Part shown: in pieces, positions 52,733 through 60,821 of the stretch
How the letters are laid out: every line of letters begins with the position of its first letter
How positions within the stretch are numbered: the stretch's first letter is position 1
Source: Oleidesulfovibrio alaskensis DSM 16109
Lineage (GTDB): Bacteria > Desulfobacterota > Desulfovibrionia > Desulfovibrionales > Desulfovibrionaceae
DNA length: 64,000 nucleotides
Direction: 5' to 3'
Assembly: GCF_000482745.1 (NCBI RefSeq)
Contig: NZ_KI519494.1
Location: 62,001 to 126,000, forward strand
Translations under genes and position numbers: made by a program
The notes under the pieces: model-generated
Database searches by the model: none
What the model was told of the DNA's origin: nothing
Seen by the model: the letters and a program-made list of their open reading frames with translations, nothing else

Positions 52733-53806
52733 TCAGGGAACCAGCGGGGCCAGATCGAGGCCGGTGTTCACCGGCTGGCCCAGCATGAGGTTGGCATTGG
52801 CCAGAGCCTGCCCCGATGCACCACGGCACAGGTTGTCAATGCACGAAACAATGATCAGGCGGTGCGTGCGCGGGTCGACCACCAGTGCCATGTCGCAGTA
52901 CATGGTGCCGCGAACATTGCGCAGTGCGGGCAGACTGCCTTTGGGCAGCACGCGCACCCATGGTTTGTCCGCGTAGGCGTTTTCATAGATGGCCTGCACG
53001 TCGTCTGCACTCATTTCGTGCTGCAGCGTGGTGTATATGGTGGACAGTATGCCGCGGTTGACAGGCAGCAGGTGCGGGTTGAAGGATACCGTCAGCGGCG
53101 CGCCGGCAATGGCTGAAAGCTCCTGTTCTATTTCCGGCGTGTGACGGTGGGTGCCGATGCCGTATGCACGGAAGGAGTCATGCACTTCGCAGAACAGCGA
53201 GGGCACGGATGCCTTGCGCCCTGCCCCTGTGGCGCCGGACTTGGCGTCGATGACAATGCCGTTGGGCAGAATCATTCCTTCTTTGAGGGCAGGGTACAGG
53301 CCCAGAATGACAGAGGTGGGGTAACAGCCGGGGTTGGCCACCAGCGTGGCGTTGCGGGTCTGTTCTGCATACAGTTCGGGCAGCCCGTAGACGGCCTGTC
53401 CGAGCATTTCCGTACGGGTGTGGCCGGTATTGTACCACTGCTCATATACATCGCTGTCGTGCAGACGGAAGTCGGCGGAAAGGTCAACCACTTTCAGCCC
53501 GCGTGAATGCAGCTGTGCGGCCATCTCCATGGCGGCGCCGTGGGGTACCGCCAGAAAGGCGATGTCACAGGCCGCGGCAAGGTCTTCCGCATCCGGTTCC
53601 GTGATGGCAAGCCCGCCGTAGCGGGTGCCCTGTGTAAAAGGATAGATGTCGTCGAGCCGCTTTCCGGCTTCTGCGCGGGATGTCACCCGCACCAGCTCCA
53701 TGCTGTGGTGTCCCAGAAGCAGGCGGATAAGCTCCATGCCGGTGTATCCGGTAGCTCCCACAAGACCTGCGCGGACGGGGGCTGCCTTGGTGGCGCCAGT
53801 GGTCAT
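52733..53806 (-). CDS. argC: N-acetyl-gamma-glutamyl-phosphate reductase
   Basis: Third step of arginine synthesis. 357 residues; NADP fold AGLVGATGYTGMELIRLLLG near 13, catalytic Cys in NPGCYPTSVILG near 157, DAKSGATGAGRK near 192. ATG 53806 with GGAGGAAAAA. The other arg genes are not adjacent. Confidence 0.95.
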   Translation of the reverse strand: MTTGATKAAPVRAGLVGATGYTGMELIRLLLGHHSMELVRVTSRAEAGKRLDDIYPFTQGTRYGGLAITEPDAEDLAAACDIAFLAVPHGAAMEMAAQLHSRGLKVVDLSADFRLHDSDVYEQWYNTGHTRTEMLGQAVYGLPELYAEQTRNATLVANPGCYPTSVILGLYPALKEGMILPNGIVIDAKSGATGAGRKASVPSLFCEVHDSFRAYGIGTHRHTPEIEQELSAIAGAPLTVSFNPHLLPVNRGILSTIYTTLQHEMSADDVQAIYENAYADKPWVRVLPKGSLPALRNVRGTMYCDMALVVDPRTHRLIIVSCIDNLCRGASGQALANANLMLGQPVNTGLDLAPLVP

Positions 53807-53991
53807 TTTTTCCTCCGGAAGATGCGGCGGTGCGGCCTGTGTTGCAGCCGGACCGGTAGCGTGCGGCGTGCCGCGGGTGCGGGCGCGCCGGTCTTATAGT
53901 ATGCGTTGCCGCCGGGCATGCCGCCGCCGTCACGCCGCACCGGCAAAAAATCCGGCGTCCTGTGCGGCCTGCGGGTGTCATGCGGGCCGGG

Positions 53992-54297
53992 TTAGCGCGA
54001 TTTCACAACATATTTCATGCGCAGTTCGTACAGCAGGCCTTCCAGCAGCCGTGCCTCGTCCGCATCCAGACAGCTGCGCGTTTTTTCCTGCAGCATCTGC
54101 AGCACGTCTATGCTGTGGCGCGCCATAAGCAGGTTTTCGCCGGTCTGTCCGGTTTCGGGGTCGGGTACTTCACCCAGCTGCACCAGCGCCGAGGACGCCA
54201 GCGAAAGAATGAATGTGGAAAAAGTCACGGAGGGCATCTGCCCTTCGGGGGTTTTGCCGGTGCAGCCGCAGCCGCTTTTTTCCTGTGCTTCTGACAT
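53992..54297 (-). CDS. DUF1844 family protein
   Basis: 101 residues with the DUF1844 pattern: VTFSTFILSLASSALVQLGE near 24, then RHSIDVLQMLQEKTRSCLDADEARLLE in parts and a C-terminal ELRMKYV. The N terminus has CGCTGK, a possible metal-binding trio. Function unknown. ATG 54297 with AGGAG. It sits between the aminotransferase gene and argC on the same strand. Confidence 0.85.
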   Translation of the reverse strand: MSEAQEKSGCGCTGKTPEGQMPSVTFSTFILSLASSALVQLGEVPDPETGQTGENLLMARHSIDVLQMLQEKTRSCLDADEARLLEGLLYELRMKYVVKSR

Positions 54298-54363
54298 GCG
54301 ATGACTCCTGATGCCGTTTCTGCGGCAGCGTCATACGCGCTGCCGCACCGCCGTTTTTTCGTC

Positions 54364-55539
54364 TCAGGCGAACGGGTTGTTCTCTGCGTAGGAGAGTAAT
54401 GCCTCGTTGTAGGCTTGCAAGGCCTGTTCGATATAATCGCGGCAGCCTATGTAGCCCCCGCAGGCGCGGTAGCTTTCTGCCAGTGCGTGCAGGCCGGCGG
54501 CTATGTCGCCCCAGTCCACCCAGCCCATGTGTCCCATGCGTATGATACGGCCCTTCAGGTGGTCCTGTCCTCCGGCCATGATAACGCCGTAATGCTGCGC
54601 GGCATGGGCCAGCACCGCAGTGCCGTCGATCCCTCCGGGCAGTGCTATGCTGGTCAGCCCCCAGCCGTAGTCCGCGGCCACAAAGGGAGCAAGCCCCATG
54701 GCGCTTACACCGGTGCGCGCCATCTGTGTGAGCGCCCACTGCTTGCGGAAAACCTCTTCCAGCCCTGTTTCTTCGTACATGCGCAGACTTTCGCGCAGTC
54801 CGATTATCAGGCTGACAGGCGTTGTGAACAGCGTCTGGTCGGCTTCGGCATTTTTACGTTCAGCCCGCAGGTTGAAGTAAAAGCATGAGGGCGTCACCGT
54901 GGCGGTACGGGCCCAGGCCCGCTCGGACAGGGCGATGAGCGCCAGACCGGGGGGCAGCATCAGTCCTTTTTGCGAGCCGGTGAGCAGACAGTCAACTCCC
55001 CATTCGTCCATGGGACAGGGCGAAAGCCCCACCGAGGAAATGCCGTCCACCACCAGCAGTGTTTCGGCGGAGCGCGTGACGGCGGCTATCTCGCGGACGG
55101 GATGCATGACACCGGTGGATGTTTCCGAGCACTGCACCAGCACACCCGCCGCATCGCCGTGCTGTTCCAGCGTCTGTTTGACGGCCTGCGCGGTTACCGC
55201 ACTGCCCCAGGGCACCTCGATGACCACGGGTACAAGACCGTGCGAGCGGGCAATTTCTGTCCAGCGCTGGCCGAATTTGCCGCCTTCCACCACCACCACC
55301 TTTTCACCGGCGGAAAACAGGTTGGTGACCGCGGCAGTCATGGCGCCCGTGCCGGAACATGACAGCGGCAGTACGGGCTGCGCAGTGCCGAAAAGCGGTC
55401 TGAGCAACCGCTGGGTTTCGGCCATGACGGCTTTGAACGCGGGTTTGCGGTGGTGGATCATGTCCTGCGCCATGGCCAGCCGCACTGCGGCGGGTATGGG
55501 CGTGGGGCCGGGGGTGAGCATTCTGGGCTTGTTCAGCAT
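54364..55539 (-). CDS. class V aminotransferase (alanine-glyoxylate / serine-pyruvate type)
   Basis: PLP enzyme of 391 residues. MLTPGPTPIPAAVRLAM at the start, SGTGAMTAAVTNLFSAGEKV near 62, CSETSTGVMHPVREIA near 138, VVDGISSVG near 165 and the PLP Lys in TGSQKGLMLPPGLAL near 187. Related enzymes act as alanine:glyoxylate or aspartate aminotransferase in phosphoserine-independent serine or glycine metabolism; the substrate cannot be fixed by eye. ATG 55539 with CGGAGAA. Confidence 0.9.
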   Translation of the reverse strand: MLNKPRMLTPGPTPIPAAVRLAMAQDMIHHRKPAFKAVMAETQRLLRPLFGTAQPVLPLSCSGTGAMTAAVTNLFSAGEKVVVVEGGKFGQRWTEIARSHGLVPVVIEVPWGSAVTAQAVKQTLEQHGDAAGVLVQCSETSTGVMHPVREIAAVTRSAETLLVVDGISSVGLSPCPMDEWGVDCLLTGSQKGLMLPPGLALIALSERAWARTATVTPSCFYFNLRAERKNAEADQTLFTTPVSLIIGLRESLRMYEETGLEEVFRKQWALTQMARTGVSAMGLAPFVAADYGWGLTSIALPGGIDGTAVLAHAAQHYGVIMAGGQDHLKGRIIRMGHMGWVDWGDIAAGLHALAESYRACGGYIGCRDYIEQALQAYNEALLSYAENNPFA

Positions 55540-55568
55540 GAGATTCTCCGGTTCAGGTAGGTACTGAA

Positions 55569-56759
55569 TCAGCTTGTGCGGTTGACCCGCACGGTGAATG
55601 TTTTCAGATAATTCGTTTCCGGCATGGCCGGATGAACAGGGTGGTCCGGGCCCTGATGTCCCTGAATGAGCGTCTGAATGCGGCAGCCTGCCCGGCGGGC
55701 GGCGCGGTTGAGCACGCGTCGCAGCTCGTCGGCGGAAAGATGCTGCGAACAGGAGCAGCTCATCAGGATGCCGCCGTCTTCTGCCAGTTCCATGGCCAGC
55801 TCGTTTACGCGCTGGTACGCCTTTAGCCCCTGCTTCTGGTGCTTGCGACGTTTGATGAACGCCGGCGGGTCAACACAGATGACATCGTAGCGGCGGCCCT
55901 GATCGCGCAGTCTGGCAAGTGTTTCCAGCGCGTCTCCGGCCACTGTCTTTACACTGCCGCTGACGCGGTTAAGGGCTGCGTTGGCTTCCACTGTCTGCAG
56001 CGCAAGCGGTGAGGCGTCCAGAAACGTGGTCTGTGCGGCACCGGCAGCCGCTGCGGTCACACCGAACCCGCCTGCATAGCAGAATGCATCCAGCACCTTT
56101 TTGCCCTGTGCGAACGAGGCAAAGTCTCTGCGGTTGATGCGCTGGTCATAAAACCAGCCTGTTTTCTGCCCTTCCATCAGCGGCGCGTAAAAACGTACTC
56201 CGTTTTCTTCTATTTCCAGCGTGTCGGGAATGTGTCCGAAGGCTTGTTCCACATAGCTTTTCAGACCTTCCATTCCGCGATTGGCACTGTCGTTGCGGTA
56301 CAGGAGTCCGCGCGGTCTGACCACATCTTTTAGTACCGCGGTTATCTGCGGTTTGGCGGCTTCGGCTCCTGCCGTTGTCAGCTGCGCCACCAGAAAATCG
56401 CCGTACCGGTCCACGATGAGGCCGGGCAGCCAGTCGCCTTCGGCAAAGACCATGCGGTAATATGGTCTGTCGAAAATCATCTGCCGCATGGCCAGAGCTT
56501 CCGTTATGCGTCTGTGCAGCAGTCCGGCATCAAACGGCGTGTCGGGCTGCTGCGAAACAACGCGGGCCGCAATGACCGATGACGGGTTGACATACGCCGA
56601 GGCAACGGGAGAACCGCCGGAGTTGCAAACGGTTACATTTTCTCCGGGGGTGAAGTCGTGCAGAGGGCTTTTGCCTGTGTCCACCTCGTTGCTGAAAATC
56701 CATTGGTGGCCGATGCGCAGGCGGCGCTCCTCGCCCTTCTTCAGGTACAGTCGTCTCAT
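55569..56759 (-). CDS. RlmI-like 23S rRNA cytosine-C5 methyltransferase
   Basis: 396 residues: an N-terminal PUA domain (LYLKKGEERRLRIGHQWIFS) and a C-terminal SAM domain with FYDQRINRRDFASFA near 230, VLDAFCYAGGFGVTAAAAG near 245, ICVDPPAFIKRRK near 312 and the catalytic Cys in LMSCSCSQHL near 350. ATG 56759 is chosen because the PUA domain begins there; the upstream in-frame extension overlaps the polA 3' end region and is Arg-rich. The ribosome-binding site is weak. Confidence 0.9.
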   Translation of the reverse strand: MRRLYLKKGEERRLRIGHQWIFSNEVDTGKSPLHDFTPGENVTVCNSGGSPVASAYVNPSSVIAARVVSQQPDTPFDAGLLHRRITEALAMRQMIFDRPYYRMVFAEGDWLPGLIVDRYGDFLVAQLTTAGAEAAKPQITAVLKDVVRPRGLLYRNDSANRGMEGLKSYVEQAFGHIPDTLEIEENGVRFYAPLMEGQKTGWFYDQRINRRDFASFAQGKKVLDAFCYAGGFGVTAAAAGAAQTTFLDASPLALQTVEANAALNRVSGSVKTVAGDALETLARLRDQGRRYDVICVDPPAFIKRRKHQKQGLKAYQRVNELAMELAEDGGILMSCSCSQHLSADELRRVLNRAARRAGCRIQTLIQGHQGPDHPVHPAMPETNYLKTFTVRVNRTS

Positions 56760-56835
56760 TATCTGTCGGGTCCTTCGCGCCGCGGTGCGGTCGCGGGGTG
56801 TTGCGGGTCTCTTTTTTATTGTGCCGTCAGGCCTG

Positions 56836-59433
56836 TTAGTGCGCCTGACCCCAGTTGTCGCCGATGCCGTAATCCACGGCCAGCGGAACGTCCAGTGCCG
56901 CGCCGCCGGGACGCACGGACGACATGATGTCTGCCAGACGTTTTGCTGCGGCTTCTGCGACGTCCTGAGGCGCTTCAAGCAGCAGTTCGTCATGCACCTG
57001 CAGAATAAGCGCGGCGTTCAGCTGCTGCAGGGTTTCGTCCGCTGCGGCCTTTAGCATGGCAATTTTTATGATATCGGCGGCACTGCCCTGCACCACGGTG
57101 TTGATGGCCTGCCTGCGGGCCTGAGACCGCAGCTGGTTGTTGTCCGAATGGATTTCGGGCAGCAGCCTGCGGCGGCCCGCCAGTGTGGTGACAAAACCGT
57201 GTTCGCGGGCACTTTGTTCCACGTTGTCGTAAAATTCTTTCAGGTGCGAAAGTTTGCTGAAATACCGTTCGATGAATTCTTTGGCTTCGTTCAGTGTCAC
57301 TTTAAGTTCCTGCGCCAGCTTCTGGGGGCCCATGCCGTATATCAGCCCGAAGTTGATGGTTTTTGCATTGCGGCGCTGGTCGGGTGTCACGTCCGCGGCG
57401 GTCACATCGTACAGCAGGCCTGCCGTGCGGCTGTGAATGTCTTCATTGCGGGTGAACGATTCAATGAGTGTGGGGTCTGCGGAGACATGTGCCAGTACAC
57501 GGAGTTCAATCTGCGAATAGTCCGCTGCCACCAGTTTGTTGCCCGGAGCGGCGGTGAAGCAGCGGCGCATGCGTTGTCCCATGGGACCGCGTACGGGAAT
57601 GTTCTGCAGGTTGGGCTGGCTTGAAGAAAGTCTGCCTGTGGCCGTGGCCAGCTGGTTGAACGTGGTATGTATGCGGTCGTTTTCCTGCGCCAGTCTGGGC
57701 AGCGGTTCCAGATAGGTGGAGCGCAGTTTTTCCAGCTTGCGGTATTCCAGAATGGTATCGATGACAGGGTGCTTGCCCGCCAGTTTTTCCAGTACGGCCT
57801 GACTGGTGGATGCCTGACCGCCTTTGGTCTTGCTGCCTGCTTTAAGTCCCAGCGTGCCGAACAGCAGTTCGCCCAGCTGCTGCGATGAGCGGATGTTGAA
57901 CTGGCCGCCGGCCACGGCGTACACTTCCTGTGTCAGCCGATCAAGCTCCTTCTGCACTTCGGCAAGAAATCCTGAAAATTCTGCGCGGTTGATGCGTATG
58001 CCGCGCAGCTCCATGTCTGCCAGCACGGGAATAAGCGGCATTTCCAGCTCTTCCATCAGCGCGCTCAGTCCTACGCCTTCAAGCCGGGCTGCGGCATCCT
58101 GTGCCAGCGTCAGCGCCAGCGTGGCGGGTGTCTGTGCGTCAATGCCGAATTCTTCGGCTCTGCGCGCAAGACTTGTCCATGAATAGTCGCGTTCTTCGGG
58201 GTTCAGCAGGTATGCCGCGAGTCCGAGGTCAAACCAGCGGTGTACCTCTATGGCCCGCCATGACGTATGGCTGCGGTAGAGCGCCTTGACGTCGGGAGCG
58301 ATGATCCGGCTGATTGCGCCGGTCTGCGCCATATGGGCGGCCAGATCTTCCGGTTTTCCGGTGTACAGGTACTCGTTGCCGTTAAAGGCTACGGCAATGC
58401 CTTTTTCGGCGGGTACAAGGGCGACCGTGCCCGAAACGGCAGGTAACTGGTCTGCGGAACTGAATGAGGGAATCTGCGGGGCCGCCTGCGGTTCTCCGAA
58501 TAGCGAGGCCTGCTGCATGGCGGCTGCACCGGACCGGGCAGGACGCACCGGCACGCTCTGAGGCAGTTCCCGCAGCAGTGTGCGCAGCTCAAATTCTCTG
58601 AGGAACGCCGCGGCGTTGTCTGCATCCACTGACTGCACGGTCATGTCTTTGAGGGCAAGGCTTGTGCAGCGGCCGGTGTCCAGTGTGGTCAGGCGGCGGT
58701 ACAGATATATGTTGTCCCACTGACCGGCAAATTTTTTCTGCACACCCGGCTTCAGTGCCTTTTCGTTTTCCTGAATGGCTTCCAGCGTGGGAAATTCGGC
58801 AAAAATCTGGGCGGCTGTTTTGGGGCCGACACCCGGTACACCGGGAATATTGTCGCTGGAATCACCTATCACCGCCTGAAAATCGGGCCACTGTGACGGG
58901 GAAAGTCCTGTTTCCTCAGTAAAGCCGGCAAGGTCGAGCAGTTTTTCCTGCTTTGCTCCCGGATCCCACAGGTACACGTTGTCGTCGATGCACTGTTTCA
59001 AGTCTTTGTCGGCACCCACAATGATGACTGGCCGTTCGCTTTTGAACTTTGCCGCCAGCGAGGCAATGCAGTCGTCGGCTTCGCAACCGTCCGAGACTTC
59101 CAGAGGGATGCCCAGCGAGCGGACTCCGCGGCGGATGGGGTCCAGCTGCTGTACCAGAGGTTCCGGCGTTGCAGAGCGGTTGGCTTTGTACTGGTCGTAC
59201 AGGGCATGGCGGAAAGTGGGCCCTTTGCCGTCCATGAAAAAAGCTGCGTAGGCTGGCTGCTCTTCTCGCAGCAGCTTGAGAAGAATGCGCAGCACGATGA
59301 ACAGGGCGTTGGTGGGCAGACCGTCGGAGCGCTGCATGTTCTGAAACGCGTAGAAACCGCGGAAGATAAATGCAGAACCGTCGATGAGGTAGACCGGTTC
59401 CTTGTCAAGGCCGAGGCGTTCCTTGAGCGACAT
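56836..59433 (-). CDS. polA: DNA polymerase I
   Basis: 865 residues from ATG 59433. The 5'-nuclease spans 1-290 (YLIDGSAFIFRGFYAF, CEADDCIASLA, GDSSDNIPGVPGVGPKTAAQ). The middle region (about 310-490) keeps the exonuclease fold outline, but the metal-binding DxE motif is missing (the strand reads GTVALVPAEKGIAVAF), so proofreading is probably lost, as in Bst and Taq. Polymerase motifs A (VAADYSQIELRVLAH), B (RRNAKTINFGLIYGMG) and C (LQVHDELLLEAP) are intact. The longer frame to 59631 has no supporting site. Confidence 0.95.
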   Translation of the reverse strand: MSLKERLGLDKEPVYLIDGSAFIFRGFYAFQNMQRSDGLPTNALFIVLRILLKLLREEQPAYAAFFMDGKGPTFRHALYDQYKANRSATPEPLVQQLDPIRRGVRSLGIPLEVSDGCEADDCIASLAAKFKSERPVIIVGADKDLKQCIDDNVYLWDPGAKQEKLLDLAGFTEETGLSPSQWPDFQAVIGDSSDNIPGVPGVGPKTAAQIFAEFPTLEAIQENEKALKPGVQKKFAGQWDNIYLYRRLTTLDTGRCTSLALKDMTVQSVDADNAAAFLREFELRTLLRELPQSVPVRPARSGAAAMQQASLFGEPQAAPQIPSFSSADQLPAVSGTVALVPAEKGIAVAFNGNEYLYTGKPEDLAAHMAQTGAISRIIAPDVKALYRSHTSWRAIEVHRWFDLGLAAYLLNPEERDYSWTSLARRAEEFGIDAQTPATLALTLAQDAAARLEGVGLSALMEELEMPLIPVLADMELRGIRINRAEFSGFLAEVQKELDRLTQEVYAVAGGQFNIRSSQQLGELLFGTLGLKAGSKTKGGQASTSQAVLEKLAGKHPVIDTILEYRKLEKLRSTYLEPLPRLAQENDRIHTTFNQLATATGRLSSSQPNLQNIPVRGPMGQRMRRCFTAAPGNKLVAADYSQIELRVLAHVSADPTLIESFTRNEDIHSRTAGLLYDVTAADVTPDQRRNAKTINFGLIYGMGPQKLAQELKVTLNEAKEFIERYFSKLSHLKEFYDNVEQSAREHGFVTTLAGRRRLLPEIHSDNNQLRSQARRQAINTVVQGSAADIIKIAMLKAAADETLQQLNAALILQVHDELLLEAPQDVAEAAAKRLADIMSSVRPGGAALDVPLAVDYGIGDNWGQAH

Positions 59434-60139
59434 GGTAATTCTCGATGATGTTTTCGCTGTCCGGCGACAGCGTTTGGTGCCGGATTGTCTGGCGGGAACC
59501 GCAGGGGCTGCCGCAAGCAAGGCAGGTATGGTAACGATTTTCCCCCTGTCCTGTAAACTGTGCAGGCAGTCTGCCAAAGCATAATGGTATAAAAGACGCG
59601 GGTACACGGCCGGAGTCTGCGTGCTTCGCACTGCGCAGATGTGACACGTGCAGACTACGCACAGGCGCTGATGGCGGTGCGGCAGCCGGCGGTCCGCAAT
59701 ATTGTATGCAGCGTCACGGGGCGGTGCTTCTGTGTAGCGACTGTGCTGCTACTGTGTCGGAAGACAAGCCGGAAAACGAGGACAATGCTTCGGGGCGTGA
59801 AACGGGGCAGGGGCTCAGGTTGCGGGCGTTGCCGGATGTCCCGCTGGACGGCAGGGCGGGCTGTCGGGCTGTCGGGCTGTCACGCTGGCGCGCTGCCGTT
59901 GAAGTTGTCAGCAGAGAATGTGCAGCCCCTGAAGATGTGCCGGTATGCCGTAACGGAGCACCGGTGGCAGGCCGTTTGCTGTGCCCTGCTGTCTGCCGTA
60001 TCACGCACAGTTGTTTTATGGCCGCATGCAGGGCTTCGGGCGGTGACCGGAGCCCTGCATGCCGCCCGTACCGTCCGTACCGCGTGTTCTGCGGGATTCT
60101 TTGAGCGGGTTTCTTTGCGTGGGCTTCTTTACACGGGTT
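59434..60139. other. 706-base region without a supportable gene
   Basis: Overlapping open frames on both strands are rich in Cys, Arg and Ala and show no protein-like pattern. No tmRNA, SRP RNA or RNase P RNA core was recognised. The only structure is the inverted repeat at 60024-60062. A weak polA promoter (TTTACA-18-TACCAT, minus) may lie around 59520-59555. Confidence 0.55.
60024..60062. repeat. perfect 12-bp inverted repeat
   Basis: GCATGCAGGGCT (60024-60035) and its exact complement AGCCCTGCATGC (60051-60062) flank 15 bases. There is no T-run on either side, so it does not look like an intrinsic terminator. Confidence 0.7.
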
Positions 60140-60448
60140 TCAGGGGACAGACAGCTGCCGCTGGCAAAGGTGGTCGTTTTTGTCCAGCATACCTTCATGT
60201 TTCCATGTGTCTGTTCTTACCCGTGGGCGCACGTCAAGACGCCAGCGGTTCAGCGGACTGCAGCAGCCGGAACCCACATGCACCAGACGTCCCACGGCTC
60301 CGCTTTGTTCAGCAAGCGCGCAGCGGTAACATTCGCCGTTCCAGTAAAGGGCGGGGCAGATTCTCCGCGGACCGAAGAGAGCATTGCTGGGCGGGCACTG
60401 CGATTTGACGCAGCAGTAGCCGCACCCCACACAGGCGTGAGCTGACAT
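60140..60448 (-). CDS. small cysteine-rich protein with CVGCGYCC motif
   Basis: 102 residues from ATG 60448, preceded by AGGAGGAGG and by a good promoter. The N terminus reads SAHACVGCGYCCVKSQC, followed by ICPALYWNGECYRC and GSGCC, giving eleven Cys in the first 65 residues plus one near the end. The CxxCGxCC start resembles YkgJ-type clusters, so metal or Fe-S binding is likely. The function is unknown. A monocistronic unit between polA and the MscS-type gene. Confidence 0.8.
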   Translation of the reverse strand: MSAHACVGCGYCCVKSQCPPSNALFGPRRICPALYWNGECYRCALAEQSGAVGRLVHVGSGCCSPLNRWRLDVRPRVRTDTWKHEGMLDKNDHLCQRQLSVP

Positions 60449-60492
60449 GGTGCCTCCTCCTGACTGTTGTCTGAAGGGTATTGTATGCACAG

Positions 60493-60521
60493 AGTATAGC
60501 AGGGCAGGCGGGGCGTGTCAG
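60493..60521 (-). promoter_or_regulatory. sigma70-type promoter for the Cys-rich gene
   Basis: On the minus strand, CTGACA (60521-60516), 17 bases, TATACT (60498-60493); 45 bases from the -10 box to the start codon at 60448. Confidence 0.75.
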
Positions 60522-60545
60522 CCGGAACGGGCGATGTGCCATAGT

Positions 60546-60585
60546 GAAACAAAAATAAAACCGCGCCGTGTGGGGGGCGCGGTTT
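60546..60585 (-). terminator. intrinsic terminator for the MscS-type gene
   Basis: AAACCGCGCC/GGCGCGGTTT stem (60558-60567 with 60576-60585), followed on the minus strand by TATTTTTGTTT. It lies 236 bases past the stop; the sequence between shows nothing else. Confidence 0.75.
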
Positions 60586-60821
60586 CAATTCATTTCTGCG
60601 TTGTATTCGGGCATACATCGCAGAATGAGGAGGCTGGGTCACGGAGGTGGACTATTCCCCCGTGAGAAGAAAGCTAGCATTGAGTGAGTGCACAGTCAAC
60701 GGCTGTCGCGCAAAAAGATGAAAATAGTCCGGACGCCCCCTTACCGCCGTGCGCGGCAGTACTCCGGCCGCTTGTGCGGGCGTCTGTGTGCCGCCTCTGC
60801 GGGTTGCACACAGGGACATGC

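Noticed and set aside
54321..54347. 10-bp hairpin between the aminotransferase and DUF1844 genes as a terminator
   Set aside because: The T-run lies on the plus side, whereas both genes are on the minus strand; perhaps an mRNA processing or stabilising hairpin.
59641..60408. Plus-strand frame of 255 codons opposite the Cys-rich gene
   Set aside because: Composition is not protein-like and it runs antisense through a gene that has a good promoter and ribosome-binding site.
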